Source: an uncultured Prevotellaceae bacterium (GTDB lineage Bacteria; Bacteroidota; Bacteroidia; Bacteroidales; Bacteroidaceae). From it: 64,000 bases of DNA. The stretch covers positions 76,846-140,845 of the forward strand of contig CAMZHV010000001.1 in assembly GCA_947307015.1 (NCBI GenBank), written 5' to 3'. The position numbers and the translations under genes were made by a program. Positions within the stretch are counted from its first letter, which is position 1. Each line of letters starts with the position of its first letter. The notes under the pieces were generated by a model. That model saw nothing but the letters and a program-made list of their open reading frames with translations, ran no database searches and was not told the origin of the DNA. Positions 46,496-54,649 of this stretch are shown in pieces.

Positions 46496-48013
46496 TTACG
46501 ATTTGGCGTTTGAGTTGCAATAGTCGTTGATCTTATTCACGATGGTGTTGAGACCAAATATACATTCGACGGTGTTGATGGCCGTGAGGGGTACGCCGCA
46601 GATGCCATGCAAATTGACGCACTGGCCAGAGAGCAGGAGGTTGCGGATGCGGGTGACAGGTGCGATGAGCGTGCGAGCCGGGTCGAGACCGTCCTTGCTG
46701 TAGCCGTAGAGTGCACCGTCGGGCGAGGCGTAGTAATCGCGGATGGTGAGCGGCGAAGCGGTGTAGTAGGTCTTGATACACTGGCGGATGTCGGGGAAGA
46801 CACGCTCCAGCTTGTTGATGATGCGCTCTGCCTGCTCGTGTTTCCATGCTTCGTAATCCGCACCGCGATGTCCGACCGTAGTGTTCTCCCATCGCCGCAC
46901 CTGGTCGTAGCGCATGAGACAATTGATGGTCATGCGCACAGCCCATGGCCCTTGGTTCTCGGTGGGCGGTGTGAGATACATGAGTCCGCGTGGCCAGGTA
47001 GCGGGGTCGTACTCGTCGTGGTTCCATATCTGGCCATAATCGTCCTGAATATATCCCGTGTGGTTGATATAGGGGAACGTCTCCGGCTTGAAAGCCAGAT
47101 AGAGGATGAAAGCTGAATAGGTGACAGGTGCTTCGGTGAGGCGACTGACATAGCCGCGAGGCAGCGCACCTTCCGGCAGCAACGGTAACAGCGTCTTCGT
47201 GTGTATAGTGGAGACATAGTAGTCGGCACGGAATACGGAACCGGATGCCGTCTGCACACTTTCCACCTGTTTGTCAACGACATGGATGGCACTGACCGTC
47301 TGGTTGGTCAAGACCTCTCCGCCATGCTCATAGATGACGCTGACGAGGAGTTCTGCCATGTGCTGACTGCGGCCGCGGAAATGGTATTGGCCGTTGATAT
47401 AGAGTACGTTGATGAGGGCGTGGATGTAGGCTGGCGTATGACCCGGCACACCGCCGTACATGGGATTCATGTAGGCTAAGAGGTCGCGCAGACGAGGATT
47501 GGTAATGAAATCTGCTATGAATTCATCAACGGGCTGCATGAAGCGTTGGCTGTGAATGGTGAACACGCTTGCCGTGGGGCGCATGTGGAAGATGTCCACC
47601 TCCTCGGTGAGGTCGTAGCAGGCTTGGAGATAGCGGCGTATGTTCTCGCTTTCGGCAGGGAAATAGCGGCAGAGCGCCTCGGTGAACGCTTCGCGTCCTT
47701 GCGGCAGACGGTAGTTCTCGCCCGTGGAGAGGTAGGTGATCTCATCCATGCAATCCATGTCGCAACGTTCGATGCGCAGCTGGTTCATGATGCCGAGATA
47801 TTCGAAGATGCGGCGCACGGAACCTCCTTGTGAGAAGCCACCGAGGATGTGCATACCTGTCTCAAAATATATCCCTTGACGGGTGAAGCTCTGCAGGCCG
47901 CCACCTATGTTGTGGTTTTTCTCAAGGACACGCACACGGAAGCCCTCACGTGCCAGCAGGGCACCTGTGACCAAGCCTCCGAAGCCGCCTCCTATGATTA
48001 ATGCACTTTTCAT
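46496..48013 (-). CDS. CrtI/phytoene-desaturase-like FAD oxidoreductase (1)
   Basis: MKSALIIGGGFGGLVTGALLAREGFRVRVLEKNHNIGGGLQSF dinucleotide-binding motif; C-terminal LLSGQCVNLHGICGVPLTAINT. Confidence 0.88.
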   Translation of the reverse strand: MKSALIIGGGFGGLVTGALLAREGFRVRVLEKNHNIGGGLQSFTRQGIYFETGMHILGGFSQGGSVRRIFEYLGIMNQLRIERCDMDCMDEITYLSTGENYRLPQGREAFTEALCRYFPAESENIRRYLQACYDLTEEVDIFHMRPTASVFTIHSQRFMQPVDEFIADFITNPRLRDLLAYMNPMYGGVPGHTPAYIHALINVLYINGQYHFRGRSQHMAELLVSVIYEHGGEVLTNQTVSAIHVVDKQVESVQTASGSVFRADYYVSTIHTKTLLPLLPEGALPRGYVSRLTEAPVTYSAFILYLAFKPETFPYINHTGYIQDDYGQIWNHDEYDPATWPRGLMYLTPPTENQGPWAVRMTINCLMRYDQVRRWENTTVGHRGADYEAWKHEQAERIINKLERVFPDIRQCIKTYYTASPLTIRDYYASPDGALYGYSKDGLDPARTLIAPVTRIRNLLLSGQCVNLHGICGVPLTAINTVECIFGLNTIVNKINDYCNSNAKS

Positions 48014-49503
48014 TGACTCGCCTTGATGATCTGTTGGTAAAGATATTCCGTGCCGAGCAGGTCGGAACACGTGACCACCGTCCCCACCAGTACGCCGAGG
48101 ATGCCGTGCGAATTGATGTTCTGCCCCGTTAGGTAGAGACCAGGCAGCTTCGTGCGCTGTGGCACATGGCTTGACATGCCGAGACTGATGTCACGGGCGA
48201 TACCGTAGGCGCTACCTTTGGACGTGCCAGTATAGTTGAGGTAGGTGAGCGGTGTAGATGTATAGTAATGCCTGATGGCCTGACGTATCTCGGGGAACGC
48301 CTGTTGGACGCTGTCAATGAGGCGCTCGGCACGGTTGCGCTTGAAGCTTTCGTAAGCTTCGCCACGATGACCGACTGTTGTGTCGAGCCACGGTGCCATC
48401 TCCTCGAAGCGCATATAGCTGAGGATAACGCCGGCACGGGCATATCGCGGTCGTGGTTCGTGGCAGAAATGCATGTAGAGATAGCCGCGCGGCCAGTCCT
48501 CGGTAGAATAATGTTCGCTATCCCACGGTGAGAGGCCGTTGGCATAAGCGTAGTAGTTGCTGTTCATATACGGCATCGTGCCTTCCTTGAAATCAAGATA
48601 GACAGAGAAGATACCAATAGTGTTGGGCAGCGAAGCCATACGCTTGCGGAAGGCTGGACGGATGAGGGGGCTGTCGGTCATTGCTAACGTTGGCACGGGA
48701 TGTATGGCACTGACAACGATGTCAGCGTCGTAGCGGCTGCCGTCGGCTGTTGTAATACCCTTGACACCCCTGTCATCAGAAAGGATCTTGATGACTTGCT
48801 GCTGCGTCAGTACACGTCCTCCATACTGTTCCAGCTTACGAATGAGCGCATTTCCGATGTTGTCACTGCCTCCTACGACACGGAAACTGCTCTGGTTGTA
48901 GAAATCGACGATGAAAGCGTGCGTGGAGAAGGGTGTCTTATCACGCTGTGCTGCGTACAATGGCTGATTGCCCACCAAGACGTCGCGCAGTGTTGGATCG
49001 GTGATGAGGCTGTCGATGACTTCGTTGATGCTGCGCAACTGATACTCGGTGTTGATGGCGCTGTTGGCATTCGAGGTGTCGAGGGTGTGGAGGCTGGAGG
49101 CTTGTGCCACACGTTCCACACATTCCACATACTGCCTAATCCCTTCGGCCTCATGGGGGAAGTAGTTCGTCATTTGGGCGATGAAAGCCTCCTTGCCGTT
49201 GGGGAAACGGTATTCCTGATCGCCAAGGCGTATAATGTCGTAAGCTTGGCTATCGAGGGCAGCGAGGGCAATATCATCAATCTCAAGGAAACGCAACAGG
49301 CGATGAAGCGTTTGTCCAGGCAGTGCACTACCGATGAAGTGCATACCCGTTTCGAACTTCACGCCGCGACGCTCAAAGCATTGCAGGCAACCGCCTATCT
49401 GTGTGCCCTGCTCGAGGATGGTCACATCGAAGCCCTCGCGGGCGAGAACGACGCCCGTCGAAAGACCTCCAAGGCCACTGCCTATAATGATGCAACGCTT
49501 CAT
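48010..49503 (-). CDS. CrtI/phytoene-desaturase-like FAD oxidoreductase (2)
   Basis: MKRCIIIGSGLGGLSTGVVLAREGFDVTILEQGTQIGGCLQCF; LYLTGQNINSHGILGVLVGTVVT. Confidence 0.88.
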   Translation of the reverse strand: MKRCIIIGSGLGGLSTGVVLAREGFDVTILEQGTQIGGCLQCFERRGVKFETGMHFIGSALPGQTLHRLLRFLEIDDIALAALDSQAYDIIRLGDQEYRFPNGKEAFIAQMTNYFPHEAEGIRQYVECVERVAQASSLHTLDTSNANSAINTEYQLRSINEVIDSLITDPTLRDVLVGNQPLYAAQRDKTPFSTHAFIVDFYNQSSFRVVGGSDNIGNALIRKLEQYGGRVLTQQQVIKILSDDRGVKGITTADGSRYDADIVVSAIHPVPTLAMTDSPLIRPAFRKRMASLPNTIGIFSVYLDFKEGTMPYMNSNYYAYANGLSPWDSEHYSTEDWPRGYLYMHFCHEPRPRYARAGVILSYMRFEEMAPWLDTTVGHRGEAYESFKRNRAERLIDSVQQAFPEIRQAIRHYYTSTPLTYLNYTGTSKGSAYGIARDISLGMSSHVPQRTKLPGLYLTGQNINSHGILGVLVGTVVTCSDLLGTEYLYQQIIKASQ

Positions 49504-49538
49504 GAATGAGGATACCTTTAAACTTTAAACCTTAAATT

Positions 49539-52500
49539 TTAAACTGTCTCAAAGGACAGGTTGGGGAGATGGATATTGATATTTTGTGCTACGGCTATCT
49601 TGTCGACATCAGGATCGGATGCTATGACCCTCACATCGGGATGAACGAGCGCAAAGACAAAAGCGCTTTCACCCTGTCCACAGTTTGTGATGCGGTGTTC
49701 CGTTCCGCCATTCCAGTTGTCAATCTCATGGGCGTGAGCCTGAATCTCATTGAATCGTCGCTTGGCTTCGCGCGTCACACTACGCACTTTGTAGAGATAT
49801 TGGTAGCGAACGTAAGGCACCACATGAGCTGTCGTCGCCTGCTCTCGGCACAGCTCGGCATAACGCTCAACGAAATAACGGCGCAGCTTGTTCGTCAGCG
49901 TCAGCGTCTCCATCGCTTCATATTCCTCGGCTGTGATACGTTTGCCAATCTCCATGTGCATGTGACCACGGCGGAGCATCAATTCGTCTTTGGGTAACAC
50001 TTGACCTAAGCCCGTCAGGAATATGGGCAGGATGTCGACATGATGAACTTTTGCCATGTGGAAGGCGCCCTGATGAAAGCGATGGATTTTCTGATCCTTG
50101 GAGCGTGTGCCTTCAGGGAAGGTGATGATGCTGTAGCCTCGGCTCAGCAGGTCAGTCACACGAGCGTTGATGTTGTCCACACCTTCGTTGACAGGATAGA
50201 ATTCCGCTGCGCGCAGGATGAGGCTGTAGAGCGGGTTGTTCCAGACCCATTCCTTGGTGAGGATGACAGCCTTCGGTGCGATACTCAGTACGGCCATCAA
50301 GTCGAGTTGCGACTGGTGGTTGCAGACGATGATTGCCGGGCGCTCCAACTTTTCGTTGTAGGGATTCCCGACAGAGAATGTTGTTCCCAGCACGTGTTCA
50401 ATGTTGAAACGTGAGATGCGGCAGAGTGTACGGTGGAAGAAGAGCTTCTTCGCCTCGGTGTAGCGTCCGAGATGACTCCACAGGAAGGCAAAAATTTGAT
50501 AGAAGAAGGCGACGATGATATAGTAGAGTCCAACCACCAGCGAGAAGGCGATACGCTCCAGTGTCAAGGGTACATCACGTAGCTTGTCGCCCTCGCGGGT
50601 GATCCAACGGAACACCACAGGAGGCAGGTAGAAAGCCATCAGCACGACGGTGAACATACCGACAATGACGACTTCTGCCAATGAGTGCATAGCGGGATGA
50701 CGGGCGAAAATCAGCGAACCGATTCCGATAAACATGATTAGTGCGGAGAGCGCGACGCTGTTCTTGTAACTTCGTAAGATGGGACGCCCGTAGGTATGCT
50801 CGTAGACGAGGCCGTCGGTGATGAAGATGGTGTAGTCATCGCCTTGACCAAAGATGAAGGTGGCGAGGATGATGTTGACGATGTTGAACTGAATGCCCAG
50901 CAGCTGCATGAGACCCAGAATCCATATCCAGCCGACAGCCAAAGGCAGGAAGGACAACAGAGTCAGCTCAATGCTGCCGAAGGAAAGCCAGAGGAAGAAG
51001 AAAACCACGAAACCACAGACAAAGCCGATATAATTGAAGTCATCGGAAAGTGTCGTGGCTAAGGTACGCTGTACGTCACTACTATCGAAGAGGAAGCCCT
51101 GATGGCTCAGGCGCTCACGCCAAGAATCTTTCTCTGCAGACGTCATTGGGGCCGCTGTGCTGACATAATTGACCACGCGGTTCGGTGTGCCCGGACCCGC
51201 CATGAGGAGGTACTGCCCACCCACGGTCTCGGTGAGGGGAGCGAAAGCTTCGTATGGCAGCGGTTCAAAGGCAGTTTCCGTCAGAGCGAGGAAGGGAGCG
51301 AAGGCCTGCGGTGAAAAACCGTAGCGCTGACCTTCGGCGACTAACGACTGTCGGAGCTTGGCGCCATGATGCTCCATGAGCTTGTTCCATAGGGTAAGAG
51401 AATGGCGCTGGCTGTGCGTGGAGGGAACCAGATGCTGGAGTCCTTTGACGACAAGGCCCGCTTGGCGGAGACTGTCGGCCATTTGCTCGGCACAGAATAG
51501 GGCGCTGTCCATTGATGACGCTTCTGCAACAGCCAACACATTGCCGTTTCCCGAAGACTCCAAACCGATACCCAGCAGCGAAACGTTCTCGCGCTGGTCG
51601 GGTGTCATGTAGTTGATGTGCTGTAGGTTGGTGTCGAAGGTCGTGCGCAGGCTGAACCAAAAAAGTACACAGGTGATGACCGTCATCGCAAGGAAGAACC
51701 AGCCTGACCGCGTCCAAGCTGCCAGGCGTGGGAGGCGGCGTAACGGTAGGACTGCCAGAAGGTCGGTGCCCTCGCGGGCATCATTAGGCGTGGAATGACG
51801 GCCGATGAGCACGGGCAGGAACAGCAGCACAAAGAGAATGGTGCAGAAGAGCACCAAGGCACCCATGATACCTAAGTCCTGCATTGCCTCTGCGTCCATC
51901 CAAGCCAGACAAGCGAAAGCGCTGACCGTGGTGATATTGCCCGTGAGTAAAGGCGGCACCATATCGGCAAGTGCCTTGCGGCGGTCGGGTTCATGACGCA
52001 GGTGGTCAAGGAAATGGAGCGGATAGTTGGTGGCGATGCCGATGAGCACAGAACCGGTGCCCAGGACAATCACCGAAAGCTGGCTGTGGTAGAAGCCCAT
52101 GATGGCTATGGCGATGGCATAACCCGTGGCAATGGAGACCACCATCCAGAAAATGTCGCCCACGCGACGGAACACGAACCACAGGAGCAGGCTGATAAGG
52201 ATGATGCTCAAGATGCCTGCCATGATGCCGTCGTTGCGGACACGGTCGGCATTGCTTACCGCTATCAGCGGACCGCCGATAGCTGCGACGCGCACCGAGG
52301 GATGGCGAGCTTTCAGTAGTTCAAAGGTCTGTTCGAGAAGGGCGTTGAGGCGGCGGTTGTTGCCACTCTCGCTGGAACCGTACGGACTCGTGAGGAAGCC
52401 GATGCCCGCCTGATGGTCTGGGGTGAAGATGATGCCGTCCTCAATGACATAGCTGACATTGTCTCGTAGCATCTGTAGCCGTGCGAGGACGGGCGAGAAC

Positions 52501-53042
52501 AGGTGGAGCGGATCTTGCTGAATCGTAGAAACAAGAAAACTTCCCGATGGTAGCAAGAGCATCTGGTGGTTGTCCTCCAAGGTATGAGCGATGTAGTCTG
52601 GCGTTGAAAGAAGGCTGTCGGCCCGGCTGTAGTCCTCGTCGGTCATGAGTAGCGGGGCGTGAGCGTACAAGAACGTGATGAGATCCGTCACAAGCGACTC
52701 GTCGGCCTGCATCTGCAAGTCTTGTATGACGCCTGCGGTGTCAACCAGATGGAGAACGTCCTCGAAGTCCATCATGGCGGCAGCGATGGAGTCCATGCGG
52801 TCCTCGTCGTTGACAGCGGGTGCCGACGTGATGATGACGATGCGGTTCTGTTCGCTGATGCGCTGATAGACGGAACTGTAGCGTGCTGCCAGCTCGTCTG
52901 TCGTCAGGAAATCACCGATATCTTCCTTCAGCTGGATACGTAGGGCAAGCCATCCCGACACGGCAAGCAGACCTATCCAGAAGATAAGCAACTGCCAGCG
53001 GCGATGAGCGAACTTGTCGTAGAACCAGAGGAAGAAGGACAT
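49539..53042 (-). CDS. MMPL/RND-type exporter fused to a PlsC-like acyltransferase and a short methyltransferase-like tail
   Basis: N-terminal RND repeats; IIVCNHQSQLDLMAVLS...FPEGTRSKDQKIHRFHQGAFHMA; tail CGQGESAFVFALVHPDVRVIASDPDVDKIAVAQNINIHLPNLSFETV*. Confidence 0.9.
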   Translation of the reverse strand: MSFFLWFYDKFAHRRWQLLIFWIGLLAVSGWLALRIQLKEDIGDFLTTDELAARYSSVYQRISEQNRIVIITSAPAVNDEDRMDSIAAAMMDFEDVLHLVDTAGVIQDLQMQADESLVTDLITFLYAHAPLLMTDEDYSRADSLLSTPDYIAHTLEDNHQMLLLPSGSFLVSTIQQDPLHLFSPVLARLQMLRDNVSYVIEDGIIFTPDHQAGIGFLTSPYGSSESGNNRRLNALLEQTFELLKARHPSVRVAAIGGPLIAVSNADRVRNDGIMAGILSIILISLLLWFVFRRVGDIFWMVVSIATGYAIAIAIMGFYHSQLSVIVLGTGSVLIGIATNYPLHFLDHLRHEPDRRKALADMVPPLLTGNITTVSAFACLAWMDAEAMQDLGIMGALVLFCTILFVLLFLPVLIGRHSTPNDAREGTDLLAVLPLRRLPRLAAWTRSGWFFLAMTVITCVLFWFSLRTTFDTNLQHINYMTPDQRENVSLLGIGLESSGNGNVLAVAEASSMDSALFCAEQMADSLRQAGLVVKGLQHLVPSTHSQRHSLTLWNKLMEHHGAKLRQSLVAEGQRYGFSPQAFAPFLALTETAFEPLPYEAFAPLTETVGGQYLLMAGPGTPNRVVNYVSTAAPMTSAEKDSWRERLSHQGFLFDSSDVQRTLATTLSDDFNYIGFVCGFVVFFFLWLSFGSIELTLLSFLPLAVGWIWILGLMQLLGIQFNIVNIILATFIFGQGDDYTIFITDGLVYEHTYGRPILRSYKNSVALSALIMFIGIGSLIFARHPAMHSLAEVVIVGMFTVVLMAFYLPPVVFRWITREGDKLRDVPLTLERIAFSLVVGLYYIIVAFFYQIFAFLWSHLGRYTEAKKLFFHRTLCRISRFNIEHVLGTTFSVGNPYNEKLERPAIIVCNHQSQLDLMAVLSIAPKAVILTKEWVWNNPLYSLILRAAEFYPVNEGVDNINARVTDLLSRGYSIITFPEGTRSKDQKIHRFHQGAFHMAKVHHVDILPIFLTGLGQVLPKDELMLRRGHMHMEIGKRITAEEYEAMETLTLTNKLRRYFVERYAELCREQATTAHVVPYVRYQYLYKVRSVTREAKRRFNEIQAHAHEIDNWNGGTEHRITNCGQGESAFVFALVHPDVRVIASDPDVDKIAVAQNINIHLPNLSFETV

Positions 53043-53064
53043 CGTTTAGAGTGAAAATGAAAGA

Positions 53065-53799
53065 TTAGATGTTAAAGAGCTTATGGAGGAGCATACGGGG
53101 GCCGCCATAGATGATGGCGAGGAAGCAGAGGATGGTGTTTAGACAGGTGATGCGCAGGAAATCGAGTACAGGACGGAAATGCGTGACGCGTTTATCGGGC
53201 GACGGATAGTAGACGCGCACAGGCACGGGAATAATTTGGGTGCCGCGCCAGGCACTGAAAACCAGTAGTTCCAACTCGGCTTCATAGCGGGCTGTGAGTA
53301 TCCGCAAGCCACCGATGAAGTCAAGGGGGTACACGCGAAAACCAGTCTGTGTGTCGGGGATGCGCTGTAGCGTTTGCACCGCGAACCAGAAATTGCTGAA
53401 TTTGTTGGCAAAGATATTGCCGCCTGGAATGTTCTCGTCGTCGAGGGTGCGGCTGCCTACGATAAGCGCTTCGGGCTGTTGCTTGGCTGCGGCAATCAGG
53501 GCGGGAGCATCCTCGGGGTAGTGCTGACCGTCGGCATCCAATGTGAGTACGTGTGTGTACCCATGCGCTCGCGCGTACGAAAAACCAGCCTTGAGTGCTC
53601 CACCCTTGCCCCGATTCGAGGCATAGCTCACCAACTGGAAAGAAAGCTCTTCGCTAAGTGTTTGAAGGCGAGCCATAGTATCATCGGTGCTGCCATCATT
53701 AACCACCATGACATCCGGCCATACTTCCATACTGCGACGAACGACGTCGCAGATTGTTTGGGCATTGTTGTATGTCGGGATGAGAATGATTAAACGCAT
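53065..53799 (-). CDS. Family 2 glycosyltransferase (dolichyl-phosphate mannose synthase-like)
   Basis: MRLIILIPTYNNAQTICDVVRRSMEVWPDVMVVNDGSTDDT; VLTLDADGQHYPEDAPALI. Confidence 0.92.
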   Translation of the reverse strand: MRLIILIPTYNNAQTICDVVRRSMEVWPDVMVVNDGSTDDTMARLQTLSEELSFQLVSYASNRGKGGALKAGFSYARAHGYTHVLTLDADGQHYPEDAPALIAAAKQQPEALIVGSRTLDDENIPGGNIFANKFSNFWFAVQTLQRIPDTQTGFRVYPLDFIGGLRILTARYEAELELLVFSAWRGTQIIPVPVRVYYPSPDKRVTHFRPVLDFLRITCLNTILCFLAIIYGGPRMLLHKLFNI

Positions 53800-53806
53800 A
53801 GGCTGG

Positions 53807-54181
53807 CTATTGTTTTGGGGACAAGATGAGGGACATCTTGGTGAACGAGAGAACCTCATCCTTCAGCAAACACTGCACGCTGTAACCATCGCCAACCGCT
53901 TGAACGCGGGTGAGCTGGACATCGAACGTGGCATGATCCGTGGGAGTGATGAGATGCATGTATTTGATGCTATTAATGTGCGAGATGCGCAAGGGTTGCC
54001 CCTTCAGTTCAGACATGAGTTCTTCGACGATGCCGAGCTGGCAGACGCCAGGCGTGATGGGATTGCCGGGGAAATGTGCCTTGAAGATGCAGTGGTCAGC
54101 ATTCAAGGCAATCGTGTATGTCGCTGCCGTATTGTCGGTTTGTGCCGCAAGTATGCGGAAGTAGTCATCTTGGAGCGTCAT
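53807..54181 (-). CDS. Hotdog-fold 3-hydroxyacyl-ACP dehydratase-like protein
   Basis: ADHCIFKAHFPGNPITPGVCQLGIVEELMSEL (FabZ-like HFPGxPxxPG). Confidence 0.85.
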   Translation of the reverse strand: MTLQDDYFRILAAQTDNTAATYTIALNADHCIFKAHFPGNPITPGVCQLGIVEELMSELKGQPLRISHINSIKYMHLITPTDHATFDVQLTRVQAVGDGYSVQCLLKDEVLSFTKMSLILSPKQ

Positions 54182-54636
54182 GGCGCTGTCTTGTCTACGA
54201 GTTGTTCGAAATGGTAGGTGATGCCGAATCGCTTGTCATGGAGGGTCATGGAGTCTGGTAGGTGCAGGTCGAGCTGTCGCTTGCGACCGAGCTTGACCTG
54301 GTGGTCGGCGGCGAGCACTTTGAGGTCGGAGCGCAGCACCTTGCGGATATACCATTTGTCCATCATTGGCATGACATTGAACACCTTTACTTTGTTGTTC
54401 TTGCACGTGAAGTCAAAAGCGCGGAGACCGAACTCATTGACGACAGTACCAACGACGCCCTCATCTGTCTGCTGTACGATGCAAATGGCTGTCAGGAGCA
54501 TTGAACCCCGTTCAAGGGTCATATTCCACTGCGCCCGTTCATTGCCACAAAGCATGATTGGGTATGTTTGCTGTGCCGACAGGGGTCGTAAGCCGAGACA
54601 GACGCAGAATAGAATCCAGAGAAGCGTTCTTTGCAC
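54178..54636 (-). CDS. LolA-like periplasmic lipoprotein carrier-type protein
   Basis: Signal peptide from a GTG start, then QWNMTLERGSMLLTAICIVQQTDEGVVGTVVNEFGLRAFDF; family assigned by polyene-cluster context. Confidence 0.6.
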   Translation of the reverse strand: MQRTLLWILFCVCLGLRPLSAQQTYPIMLCGNERAQWNMTLERGSMLLTAICIVQQTDEGVVGTVVNEFGLRAFDFTCKNNKVKVFNVMPMMDKWYIRKVLRSDLKVLAADHQVKLGRKRQLDLHLPDSMTLHDKRFGITYHFEQLVDKTAP

Positions 54637-54649
54637 AAGCTGAGTGTTC

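Noticed and set aside
45401-46513. 370-aa antisense ORF opposite the radical SAM gene
   Set aside because: Same shadow effect; Val/Asp-rich with no domain signature.
46496-49503. Carotenoid pathway
   Set aside because: Two CrtI-like genes only; no phytoene synthase, GGPP synthase or cyclase in the window, and the neighbours are polyene-type genes.
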